Origin: Salidesulfovibrio onnuriiensis
GTDB taxonomy: Bacteria; Desulfobacterota; Desulfovibrionia; Desulfovibrionales; Desulfovibrionaceae
NCBI RefSeq assembly: GCF_008001235.1
Contig: NZ_CP040751.1
Span: forward strand, 1,161,001 to 1,225,000
Direction: 5' to 3'
Length of the DNA: 64,000 nucleotides
The position numbers and the translations under genes were made by a program. Each line of letters begins with the position of its first letter. Position 1 is the first letter of the stretch. Positions 36,444-44,389 of this stretch are shown here, piece by piece. Below the pieces are notes generated by a model. That model ran no database searches. It worked only from the letters and a program-made list of their open reading frames with translations, and was not told the origin of the DNA.

Positions 36444-37183
36444 CCGTGAGCCTGGGGCCCGGAGATGAATCCCTGCTGGCCCCGGCGGCCCGAAAGGCGC
36501 TCGAACGCGCCGAGGTCATCGTGGGCTACAAGGGATATATCGATCTGGTTTCGCCGGAACTGCTGGAGGGCAAGGAAGTGTTTTCCACAGGCATGACCGG
36601 TGAGGTGGAGCGCGTGAACAGGGCCGTGGATTTCGCGGCCGAGGGACGGTTCACGGCCGTGGTCTGCAGCGGGGACGCGGGCATCTACGCCATGGCCGGG
36701 CTCATGCTCGAAACCCTGGAGGCGCGCGGTCTGCTGGAGCGCGTGGACTTCGAGGTGGTGCCGGGCATTCCCGCCTTTGCCGCGGCGGCGGCCCTGCTGG
36801 GCGCGCCGCTTATGCACGACTTTGCCTCCGTGAGCCTCAGCGACCTGCTTACGCCCTGGGAAACCATTGAAAAGCGGCTGCGCCTTGCGGCCGAGGCCGA
36901 TTTTGTGCTGGCCATCTACAATCCCCGGTCCCGCAAGCGCAGCGGACATCTGCAAAAGGCCCTGGATATTGTCGGGCAGGTGCGTTCGCCGCAGACTCCG
37001 GTGGGGCTGGTGAAGCAGGCCGCGCGGCCCGGACAGGAGGTGCTGACCTCCACTCTGGGCGAATTCGACCCCGGGCTGGTGGATATGCAATCTCTTGTGA
37101 TCATTGGTAATTCCTCCACACGGCTGGCCGGGGAGCGCATGCTGACCCCGCGCGGCTACCACACCAAGTATCAGGTGGGGTGA
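36434..37183 (+). CDS. cobJ: Precorrin-3B C17-methyltransferase (CobJ/CbiH)
   Basis: 249 aa. SAM-dependent ring-contraction methyltransferase of corrin synthesis. Seen: SLGPGDESLLAPAARKAL near the start, the methyltransferase motif VCSGDAGIYAMAGL, EVVPGIPAFAAAAALLGAP, FASVSLSDLLTPW, IYNPRSRKR, and VIIGNSSTR. These match CbiH/CobJ. The ATG at 36434 follows AGGAGAAAG and lies inside the end of cbiG; a longer open frame upstream in this register is a shadow of cbiG. In an organism with CbiG the anaerobic name CbiH is equally proper. Confidence 0.93.
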   Translation: MLIAVSLGPGDESLLAPAARKALERAEVIVGYKGYIDLVSPELLEGKEVFSTGMTGEVERVNRAVDFAAEGRFTAVVCSGDAGIYAMAGLMLETLEARGLLERVDFEVVPGIPAFAAAAALLGAPLMHDFASVSLSDLLTPWETIEKRLRLAAEADFVLAIYNPRSRKRSGHLQKALDIVGQVRSPQTPVGLVKQAARPGQEVLTSTLGEFDPGLVDMQSLVIIGNSSTRLAGERMLTPRGYHTKYQVG

Positions 37184-37250
37184 GGTCGTGATTTTTGTAA
37201 CAATCCCCTTGCGCAACCATGCGTTTTTTGAGTAGAAAACAAGCCTCTAC

Positions 37251-37293
37251 CAAGCCGTAGCGGCTTGACAGTGGGGCATATGTCATTTATCCC
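37251..37293 (+). promoter_or_regulatory. Cytochrome c3 promoter with overlapping palindrome
   Basis: A perfect 7-3-7 inverted repeat, CAAGCCG-TAG-CGGCTTG (37251-37267), overlaps a consensus -35 TTGACA (37265-37270). After 17 bases comes TATCCC (37288-37293), a weak -10. The overlap is what a repressor operator would show; the regulator is unknown. Confidence 0.5.
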
Positions 37294-37347
37294 GACTAGA
37301 GTAGAGAGTGTGACGTTTTACCTTTTGCTACAGGAGGAACGAGGAGA

Positions 37348-37734
37348 ATGAAGAAGACATTTCTGATCGGCCTCGTGGTTGCAGCACTGGTGTGTGCCTT
37401 TGCACTGCCCAACCTTTCTGCCGCCACCAAGGCACCCGCCGACATGGTCCTGAAGGCCCCTGACGGCATCAAAATGAAGAAGACCCCGGTCGCTTTCCCG
37501 CACGGCAAGCATGAAGCCATGCTCAAGGACTGTAAGGTCTGTCACCACACCTTCGAAGGTTCCGGTGACGTGAAGGGCTGCTCCGCAGCCGGCTGTCACG
37601 ACAAGGACGGCAAGAAAGACCAGATGGCCTACTACAAGGCCTTCCATGGCAAGGACACCAAGACCTGCGTCGGCTGCCACAAGGCCGAAAAGAAGGGCCC
37701 CAAGTCCTGCAAGGAATGCCACCCCAAGAAGTAA
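37348..37734 (+). CDS. Periplasmic tetraheme cytochrome c3
   Basis: 128 aa. Electron carrier between periplasmic hydrogenases or formate dehydrogenases and membrane complexes. Signal peptide 1-25 (cleaves after NLSA). Four heme motifs: CKVCH (62-66), CSAAGCH (78-84), CVGCH (107-111) and CKECH (121-125); additional histidines H52, H55, H67 and H100 can be the distal ligands. In D. vulgaris type I c3 the fourth motif is CX4CH; here it is CX2CH. Ribosome sites AGGAGG and GAGGAG precede ATG. Single gene between its own promoter and a terminator. Genes for corrin and heme synthesis lie just upstream. Confidence 0.95.
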   Translation: MKKTFLIGLVVAALVCAFALPNLSAATKAPADMVLKAPDGIKMKKTPVAFPHGKHEAMLKDCKVCHHTFEGSGDVKGCSAAGCHDKDGKKDQMAYYKAFHGKDTKTCVGCHKAEKKGPKSCKECHPKK

Positions 37735-37747
37735 CTTCGGGTTGTCG

Positions 37748-37778
37748 AGGGGGGTTGCTGATGCGGCCCCCCTTTTTT
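37748..37778 (+). terminator. Rho-independent terminator of cytochrome c3 gene
   Basis: Seven pairs, AGGGGGG with CCCCCCT, around a 12-base loop, then TTTTTT at 37773-37778. Confidence 0.85.
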
Positions 37779-37809
37779 GAGAGTTCACCCTTCCGTGGAG
37801 GTGAAGCAT

Positions 37810-39404
37810 ATGCCACCGGTTCCCCCGTCCGATTCCCCCGAGGACATCCTTGAATTGAACGATATTACCGAAAACGCCCAGGATGCAGCCGGCCAGGACG
37901 GCATTGACGCCGATTTCGAGCAGGAACTCGAGGATCTTTTCTCCGAGGAGCTTGATGATGGCCATTCCGGTGATGCGGATGACGAGCCCGTCCTGCTGGA
38001 TGATATCGCAGAGGACGTGAGTGGCGGTGCCGACGCCGCGGACGAAGACGAAGACATTTTGCTTCTCGACGAGGCTGTCGAGGAAGAGAACGACGCCATC
38101 CTGCTGGATGAGGTCGTCGATGAAGGTGGAGAAGACGAGGGTGAAGAAGATATCCTTCTCCTGGATGAGGTCGCCGGGGAATCCGTCCCGGAAGCCCCTG
38201 CGGACGAGGCGGAGGACGAGCCCGGCGACATGGACCTTGACGCCCTGCTGGACGAAACCGAACCCGCACCCCCTGCGGACGCTGCAGACCTTGACGCCCT
38301 CCTCGACGGTATCGAGGAAGAGGATGAGCCCGAACCCGAGCCTGAGGCTGCTCTCGACGAGGAAGCCATAGAGCTGGACGACCTGCTGGACGAAGGCTCC
38401 GCCGAGGCGGACGAGGGCGTGGCCGATCTGGACGACCTGCTGGAAGAGGCCGCTCCGGAACCCGAAGCTGCCCCGGAACCGGAAGCCGCTCCCATCGAGG
38501 AGGCGGCCATGGATCTCCTGGAAGAAGAGGATATCTCCCCGGCCGAGGAAATCTCCCTGGACGAGGTGGTGGAAGAACCTGCCGAGGAGGTCGAGGAAGA
38601 GTTGGTTCTTGAGGATGTGGCCGAGGAAGCTGCGGAAGAACCCGCCGAGGAGCTTGTCCTGGACGAGGCCCTGGCCGAAGATCTGGTGGCCGAGGAGCCG
38701 GTGACCGGCGAAGCCGCACTGGAAGAGGCGGCGACCGAAGAAGAGGAAATTTTACTGGAAACCGAGGAAGAGGGATCCGCAGCGGACGACGCCGCAGGAA
38801 CCGAGGCTTCGGATACCGCTTTTGACGCCTCGGTCCTTGAAGAGGCCATGGACCTGGAAATTCCGGTTCAGCTGGAAACCCCGGTCGAGGACCAGGGGCC
38901 GGCCATCGAGGGCGTGGAAGATGAGCAGATGGACGAGCTCGCCGGCCTGGAGCCCGAGGACGAGGCCGAGCTGCAGGAGATGGAACACCTGCTCGAGGGC
39001 GTGGACGTCTCCGATCTCATCGATGAAAGCCCGGACGAGGAAGATGTCGACATCCCCGAAATGGACATGACGGATATCGACCTTTCCGAAGAGGACATTC
39101 CGCACGAGGCCGGGCACGACATCTCCGGCGATGTGGACATGGACGCGCTGCTCGAGGGCGTGACCCACGAAAGCGCCAGCGTGGACGATCTCCAGTCGCG
39201 CATGGCCGCCCTGGAAGAACGCTTCGCCGTCATGGGCGGCGATGTGGGGGCGGCAGCCTGGAGGAACGCATCGATTCCCTGGAAGCCAAGCTCGACGATG
39301 TGGAGAATGTTGTCCGCAGGGAAGTGGAGCGTCTGGTGCCTGTCGAGGCGGCGCGCATCATCCGCGAGGAGATAGCGGCCTTGGCCCGCGAACTGGAAGA
39401 CTAG
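37810..39404 (+). CDS. Highly acidic LLDE-repeat protein, frameshift near C-terminus
   Basis: About 531 aa if a -1 shift is allowed. Residues 1-460 are Asp/Glu-rich with recurring LLDE-type motifs (DILLLDEAV, AILLDEVVD, DLDALLDE, ELDDLLDE, DLDDLLEE). A charged coiled coil begins near 465 (LQSRMAALEERFAVMGGD). At the G-run 39246-39250 the frame changes: the zero frame ends at 39375 in an unrelated Trp/Ser-rich tail, while the -1 frame continues the coiled coil (SLEERIDSLEAKLDDVENVV, VPVEAARIIREEIAALAREL) to a TAG at 39404. One missing G, a sequencing error or slippage would explain it. Start 37810 follows GGAGG by eight bases. No signal peptide; function unknown. Confidence 0.75.
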
Positions 39405-39427
39405 TTTCGCCATGCAATGATTTCAGG

Positions 39428-39455
39428 AAGCCCGTGCTCTGCGCGGGCTTTTTTT
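39428..39455 (+). terminator. Rho-independent terminator after acidic protein
   Basis: AAGCCCGTGC (39428-39437) pairs with GCGCGGGCTT (39441-39450), one G-T pair, then a T-run. Its position 24 bases after the TAG at 39404 supports that stop as the true gene end. Confidence 0.9.
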
Positions 39456-39524
39456 GTTCCCAATATAATTTGTTTTTTTGACGCGCCTTTGTAGTATCCG
39501 CCAAACGAGAAGGAGCATCCCGTC

Positions 39525-40559
39525 ATGAAACGTATTCTGTGCGCCGTCCTGCTGGTCGTCCTGTTTTCCTCTTCCGCCTTTTGCGCGGACCTGAGCAAGA
39601 ACTACCGCAATCTGTACAAGTCCGTGGTTACGCTCATGACCGTGGGCCGCACCCTGAGCGGTCCCGAGGGCGAATACACCGCGGCGCGCGGCCTCGGGTC
39701 GGGCGTGCTCATCTCCAGGGACGGGCTGATACTCACCGCGGCCCACGTGGTGCAGGTGGCGGACAAGGTGGGGGTCAAGTTCTACAACGACGAGGAAGTG
39801 GAGGCCCGGGTCATTTCAGCGCTTCCCTCGGCCGACCTCGCCCTGGTCCGGGCCGAATCCGTGCCCCCGGGCATCGAACCGGTCGCCCTGGGCAGCGCCG
39901 CATCCGTGCAGGCCGGGAACGAGATTTTCGTCATCAGCGCGCCCTATGGCCTGCGTTCCACCATCACCTCGGGGATCGTCAGCGCCCGGTACGAGACCGG
40001 GGCGCATCCCAAGTTCTGGCAGGCCGAGATGCTCCAGGTGGACGCGGCCGTGAACAAGGGCAGCTCGGGCGGTCCCCTCTTCGACATGAAGGGCCGCTGC
40101 ATCGGCATCGTCAGCCACCTCAAGAGCAAGACCGGCGGGTTCGAGGGCCATGCCTTTGCCGTGACCACCGACACGGCCAAGGAATATCTCATCGGCAAGC
40201 CGGCGGTCTGGACCGGCTTCAGCGGCAAGTACCTGGACGAGGAAATGGCCTGGGTGCTCAACCTGCCCACCAAGCACGGCTATCTGGTGGAAAAGGTGGC
40301 CGACGGCTCCCTGGGTCAGGAGATGGGGCTGCTGGCCGGAACCATCCAGGCCGAGATCGCGGGCAGGAAGATGTTTCTGGGTGGGGATATCATCCTGGAA
40401 ATGAACGATGTGCCCGTGGGGGAATTCAAGGAAAAGTATGACGATCTCATCCGGGATATCCAGAAGCGCGGGGCCCTGAAGCTCAAGGTGCTCCGGGGCG
40501 GCATGATTGTGGAGATGACCGGCGAGATCAAGGTGCTGGAGGCGGGCAATAGTCGCTGA
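39525..40559 (+). CDS. Periplasmic trypsin-like serine protease with PDZ-like C-terminus
   Basis: 344 aa, DegP/HtrA-related. Signal peptide 1-21 (cleaves near SAFCA). Catalytic triad visible: H74 (LTAAHVV), D104 (SADLALV), S181 (NKGSSGGPLF). Residues about 210-335 look like one PDZ domain (GYLVEKVADGSLGQ, GGDIILEMNDVPV). HtrA proteases degrade or refold misfolded envelope proteins; this one is short with one PDZ, so it may be a dedicated rather than general protease. Its 3' end overlaps the convergent CNBD gene by 32 bases. Confidence 0.88.
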   Translation: MKRILCAVLLVVLFSSSAFCADLSKNYRNLYKSVVTLMTVGRTLSGPEGEYTAARGLGSGVLISRDGLILTAAHVVQVADKVGVKFYNDEEVEARVISALPSADLALVRAESVPPGIEPVALGSAASVQAGNEIFVISAPYGLRSTITSGIVSARYETGAHPKFWQAEMLQVDAAVNKGSSGGPLFDMKGRCIGIVSHLKSKTGGFEGHAFAVTTDTAKEYLIGKPAVWTGFSGKYLDEEMAWVLNLPTKHGYLVEKVADGSLGQEMGLLAGTIQAEIAGRKMFLGGDIILEMNDVPVGEFKEKYDDLIRDIQKRGALKLKVLRGGMIVEMTGEIKVLEAGNSR

Positions 40560-41001
40560 TGTAGGCGGCCATGCGGCGGCTGATCTCGGTGATGTGCAGG
40601 AGCATGCCCTCGTAGAAGAGCAGCATCAGCGCGGGCATTTCCCTTTTCAGCTCCTCCATGTCGGCCACGGGCAGCACGGCCAGGCGCACCTGGGTGGCCG
40701 CTTTCATGGTGGCCGGGGCGCGCTGGGCGCGGCGCAGGTTGAAGAGCCCCACGGCCGAGCGCGAATGGGTCTGCCCCATGACGACCTGGCGGTTGTCCTC
40801 GTTGCGGACCTTGGCGTTGACCGAGCCTTCGAGGATGATGCCGATGTAGTCCCAGCTTCCTCCTTCGCGGTAGAGGAGTTCGCCCGGTTCCAGGCGCTGC
40901 ACGCGGAAACGGGATGCCAGGGTTTCCAGTTGGGACGCGTTCATGTCCTTGAAGACCGGCATGTCCGCCAGCGCCTGCCGCAAGCTTTGCTCTTCCATCA
41001 T
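40528..41001 (-). CDS. Stand-alone cyclic-nucleotide-binding (CRP-like) domain protein
   Basis: 157 aa. A CAP_ED beta-barrel fold: MPVFKDMNASQLETLASRF, LEPGELLYREGGSWDYIGII, ILEGSVNAKV and the region RSAVGLFNLRR. There is no helix-turn-helix DNA-binding domain. In cAMP-binding CRPs the phosphate-binding cassette has GE and an Arg; here the cassette is GLFNLRR, so ligand binding is doubtful. Its ATG overlaps the stop of the K+ channel gene as ATGA, implying tight translational coupling and a likely complex with the channel. Confidence 0.85.
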   Translation of the reverse strand: MMEEQSLRQALADMPVFKDMNASQLETLASRFRVQRLEPGELLYREGGSWDYIGIILEGSVNAKVRNEDNRQVVMGQTHSRSAVGLFNLRRAQRAPATMKAATQVRLAVLPVADMEELKREMPALMLLFYEGMLLHITEISRRMAAYISDYCPPPAP

Positions 41002-41777
41002 TCCTCTCCCGGCCAGTCCGATGTGACCACCCCTCGGGTGATGATGCCCACGGTGAGGGCGAACATGACATAGCCGACAATGCATTCGAAGGTGGCCAGC
41101 AGCTTGGCCCCGGCCGAGACCGGGGTCAGGTCGCCGTATCCCAGGGTGGTCATGGTCACCACCGTGTAATAGAAGGCGTCGATGAACAGGTGCGCCCCCG
41201 TGGCAAAGGGGAATTGCTTCCCGGCCAGCAGCCCCGTGGTGTGGGCTATCTCCAGGGTGGCGTTGATGAGCGTGAAGCTGGCGATGATGTTGACGTAGAT
41301 TTCCACCAGCCGCATGACCTCGGACCACATGGAGTAGCGGTTCGGCTTGAGCATCTCCCGCATGTTGCGCCCGAAGCGCCGGATGTGGGAGCAGGTCAGG
41401 GTCACCAGCAGGAACGTGGACACGGCCAGGCCCAGGTCGCTGACGAGCAGGAAGACCGTGGACCCGCCGCAGAGGAAGCCGGTCAGTGCGCTGATGTTGG
41501 CATGGCGCAGGCGCTCTTCGCGGACGCGTTCGTTCATGAGCGAAGCCATCATCCTGCGGCGCAGGAAGCGCTGGCAGACATAATTGAAGAGTGCGGTGGC
41601 CGCGCCGCTGAACAGGGAGAGCAGCAGGGCTATCGTGATCTGTGTCGAGGCCCCGGCGGCGTGGTAGGTTTTCTCCACATGCAGGGAGGCCACGGCCAGC
41701 AGGATGTATCCGAGGAAAAAGGAGGGCACTGCGTGCCGGAACATGATGCGCGAGGCTGGTTCGTGTGCGGTTTCCAT
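40998..41777 (-). CDS. Two-pore-helix type K+ channel (TLGYGD filter)
   Basis: 259 aa inner-membrane protein. Several hydrophobic segments lie in the first 170 residues (VPSFFLGYILLAVASL, TIALLLSLFSGAATALF, ALTGFLCGGSTVFLLV), followed by a pore module with FYYTVVTMTTLGYGDLTPVS, the K+ selectivity filter, and a last helix ECIVGYVMFALTVGI. The C-terminus is very short, with no RCK or CNBD domain. The following gene encodes a separate CNBD. Start ATG 41777 replaces an upstream TTG; no clear ribosome site is seen. Confidence 0.87.
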   Translation of the reverse strand: METAHEPASRIMFRHAVPSFFLGYILLAVASLHVEKTYHAAGASTQITIALLLSLFSGAATALFNYVCQRFLRRRMMASLMNERVREERLRHANISALTGFLCGGSTVFLLVSDLGLAVSTFLLVTLTCSHIRRFGRNMREMLKPNRYSMWSEVMRLVEIYVNIIASFTLINATLEIAHTTGLLAGKQFPFATGAHLFIDAFYYTVVTMTTLGYGDLTPVSAGAKLLATFECIVGYVMFALTVGIITRGVVTSDWPGEE

Positions 41778-41917
41778 CAATCGATACCGTTATATCGTTG
41801 CAATGAAAGTTTTCTGGACCTAGAATACGCTTTCGGATTTTTCGTCAAATAGCACAGTGTTCAAGCAAGATCATTCGTTTTGTGGCGGGTGGTTTCAGCA
41901 TTCCGGAGAGAAGAGTC

Positions 41918-43543
41918 ATGGACCCGTTGTGGTTGACGCTGGCGTTTTTGCTGGGCCTTGGGGCCCGTTTCATCAATCTGCCGCCCCTGGTCGGTTTTCT
42001 GGCGGCGGGCTTCGTGCTGCAGGCCATGGGTGTGGAGGGCGGTCCCACCCTGGAACGGCTGGCCGACATCGGCGTGCAGCTCATGCTCTTCGGAATCGGC
42101 CTCAAGCTCAAGGTGCGAAGCCTCCTGCGGCCCGAAGTCTGGGCGACGACCGTCATCCACATGGCCGCCTCCATCGCCTTTTTCGCGGCCCTGTTCCTGT
42201 GGCTTTCCCGTGCCGGGGGTGGCCCGTTCGCCGGGCTCGGCGTCGGCCAGTCCCTGTTGCTGGGGTTCGCCCTGAGCTTTTCCAGCACGGTCTTCGTGGT
42301 CAAGATCCTGGAGGAGCAGGGCGCGTCTGCCGCGCTGTACGGCCGGATCGCCGTGGGCATCCTCATTGTGCAGGATATCGCGGCCGTGGTCTTTCTGACC
42401 TTTGCCTCGGGCAAGGTCCCGTCCTGGTGGGCGCTGGCGCTCATTGCGGGCCTGCCGCTCATCCGCTGGGCATGCATGAGGATCATGGACCGCACCGGGC
42501 ACGGGGAGCTGGTGGTGCTGCTGGGCATCACCCTGGCCCTGGTGGTCGGGGCCGGGCTGTTCGAGCTGGTGGGGCTCAAGCCCGATCTCGGCGCGCTCGT
42601 CATCGGCCTGCTGGTGGCCAACCATCCCAAGGCGGGAGAGGTTTCCAAGTCCCTGCTGTCCTTCAAGGACGTCTTTCTGGTGGGCTTTTTCCTGAGCATC
42701 GGCCTTTCCGGCGAGCCCACGCGCCAGGCCCTGGTCGTGGGGTTGTGTCTGCTCCCGGTCATCCTGCTCAAGGGGCCGCTCTACCATGTCCTGCTGACCC
42801 GTTTTTCCCTGCGGGCCCGGACCTCATTTCTTTCCTCCATGGCCCTGACCAACTACAGCGAGTTCGGACTCATCGTGGGGGCCCTGGCCGTGCGCAACGG
42901 CTGGCTCGACCCCATGTGGCTCACCGCCATGGCCATTGCCGTGGCCCTGTCCTTTGTTGTGGCGGCGCCGCTCAACGGCGCGGCCCTGAGGATTTTCGGC
43001 GCGCTTCGGCAAACGCTGGTGCGCTTCGAGAGCCGGCGCGTGCATCCCGAGGAACGGCCCGTGGATATCGGGGCCCCCACGGTCATTGTCGTGGGCATGG
43101 GGCGAGTCGGGCAGGGGGCCTACGACTGGCTGCGCGAACGCTACGGCGACGTGCTGATCGGGACGGATATCAAGACCTCGGCGGTGGAGGCCAACCGGAA
43201 GGCGGGGCGCAACGTCTTCCTGGGGGACGCCACGGACCGCGAGCTTCTCGAAAGACTGCGCCGCAGCGACGGCGGCAAGACCCGGCTGATCCTGCTGACC
43301 CTGGGCCACCAGGCCAACCTGCGCGTGCTGCGCATGGCCCGCGACATGGGCTATGCGGGGCGGCTGGTGGCCGTGGCCCGCTACGAGGACGAAGTGACCG
43401 AGCTGCTTGGGGCGGGGGCGGACGCGGCCTTCAACCTGTTCCTGGATGCAGGGGCCGGTTTTGCCGAACACGCCGAGAAGGAGTTGCGCAAGGGCGGGGA
43501 TTGCCGGTGGATAGACGAACTGTGTGAACGGGCGGGTAACTAG
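41918..43543 (+). CDS. Kef-type K+/H+ antiporter with TrkA-N domain
   Basis: 541 aa. Monovalent cation:proton antiporter-2 family. An N-terminal transporter of about 12 hydrophobic segments (LGARFINLPPLVGFLAAGF, QLMLFGIGLKLKV, GFALSFSSTVFVVKILEEQG, AVGILIVQDIAAV) is joined at about residue 390 to a Rossmann TrkA-N domain (PTVIVVGMGRVGQGAYDWL) that senses nucleotide or glutathione adducts in KefB/C. Start 41918 has GGAG nine bases upstream; the GTG at 41882 is rejected. It is divergent from the K+ channel gene, so potassium control is a local theme. Confidence 0.9.
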   Translation: MDPLWLTLAFLLGLGARFINLPPLVGFLAAGFVLQAMGVEGGPTLERLADIGVQLMLFGIGLKLKVRSLLRPEVWATTVIHMAASIAFFAALFLWLSRAGGGPFAGLGVGQSLLLGFALSFSSTVFVVKILEEQGASAALYGRIAVGILIVQDIAAVVFLTFASGKVPSWWALALIAGLPLIRWACMRIMDRTGHGELVVLLGITLALVVGAGLFELVGLKPDLGALVIGLLVANHPKAGEVSKSLLSFKDVFLVGFFLSIGLSGEPTRQALVVGLCLLPVILLKGPLYHVLLTRFSLRARTSFLSSMALTNYSEFGLIVGALAVRNGWLDPMWLTAMAIAVALSFVVAAPLNGAALRIFGALRQTLVRFESRRVHPEERPVDIGAPTVIVVGMGRVGQGAYDWLRERYGDVLIGTDIKTSAVEANRKAGRNVFLGDATDRELLERLRRSDGGKTRLILLTLGHQANLRVLRMARDMGYAGRLVAVARYEDEVTELLGAGADAAFNLFLDAGAGFAEHAEKELRKGGDCRWIDELCERAGN

Positions 43544-43554
43544 GTAGGGTATAT

Positions 43555-44250
43555 ATGTGTGGTCGGTTTGCTTTGGGTATGCCGAAGAAGAGGCTGGAAG
43601 AGCTGGTGGGCTCGTCCGTGCCCGGGGAATATTCCCCCAGCTGGAATGTCGCTCCCGGCACGCGGGTTCCGGCGCAGACATCGTCGGGGTGCTCCATGTT
43701 CCTCTGGGGGCTGGTGCCGCACTGGGTCAAGGATTCGGATGCCGGCAACCGCATCGGGATGCGCCTGATGAACGCCCGCAGCGAAACCGTTTTCGACAAG
43801 CCCGCCTTTCGGAAGCCGGTGCTCCGGGGCCGCTGCCTGATCCCGGCCGATGCCTTTTACGAGTGGCAGCGCCGGGGGCGTGCCCGCTATCCCCACGCCA
43901 TTGCCCGCGCCTCGGGACGCCCCCTGTGGTTCGCGGCCGTCAGCGACCAGTGGGCCGACCCCGGCACGGGAAAGGTGCTCCGGTCCTGCTGCATCCTGAC
44001 CACCCGGGCCAACCGGCTCATGGCCCCCATCCACGACCGCATGCCGGTCATTGTCCGGGAAGGCCACCGCGACCTGTGGCTGGACCCTTCGGTCACCGAG
44101 CCGCACTGGTTCGAGCATGTCTTCGAGCCCCTTCCCCCGGAAGAGCTCGAACTCTGGCCCGTGTCCTGCGGGGTGAACAAGGTGGGGTACGATGGCCCGG
44201 AACTGCTGGAAAGGTTGGCGGGACGGCCCCGGCAGGGGCGTCTGTTCTGA
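43555..44250 (+). CDS. HMCES/YedK SOS response-associated protein
   Basis: 231 aa. SRAP domain that crosslinks to abasic sites in single-stranded DNA through its N-terminal cysteine and shields them from cleavage. Seen: MCGRFA with C2 exposed after Met removal, WNVAPGT, LMNARSETVFDKPAF, CLIPADAFYEWQ and HDRMPVIV with the catalytic-site His. Length is typical. It starts 11 bases after the antiporter stop. Confidence 0.95.
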   Translation: MCGRFALGMPKKRLEELVGSSVPGEYSPSWNVAPGTRVPAQTSSGCSMFLWGLVPHWVKDSDAGNRIGMRLMNARSETVFDKPAFRKPVLRGRCLIPADAFYEWQRRGRARYPHAIARASGRPLWFAAVSDQWADPGTGKVLRSCCILTTRANRLMAPIHDRMPVIVREGHRDLWLDPSVTEPHWFEHVFEPLPPEELELWPVSCGVNKVGYDGPELLERLAGRPRQGRLF

Positions 44251-44389
44251 GCGCCGGGAAGCGGCATCATGGGGCGGCGGCCAGCCAGTGCTTGACTAAT
44301 CCTTGACAATATCATAACTCACGAACTCTTTGCCCGCGCCGGAGGGATTCTACGCGCGTGGAAAATGAGAGAATACCGGGAGATGTGAG

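Noticed and set aside
39251-39375. Zero-frame C-terminus of the acidic protein (Trp/Ser/Arg-rich)
   Set aside because: Its composition differs sharply from the rest, while the -1 frame continues the coiled coil and ends next to a terminator.
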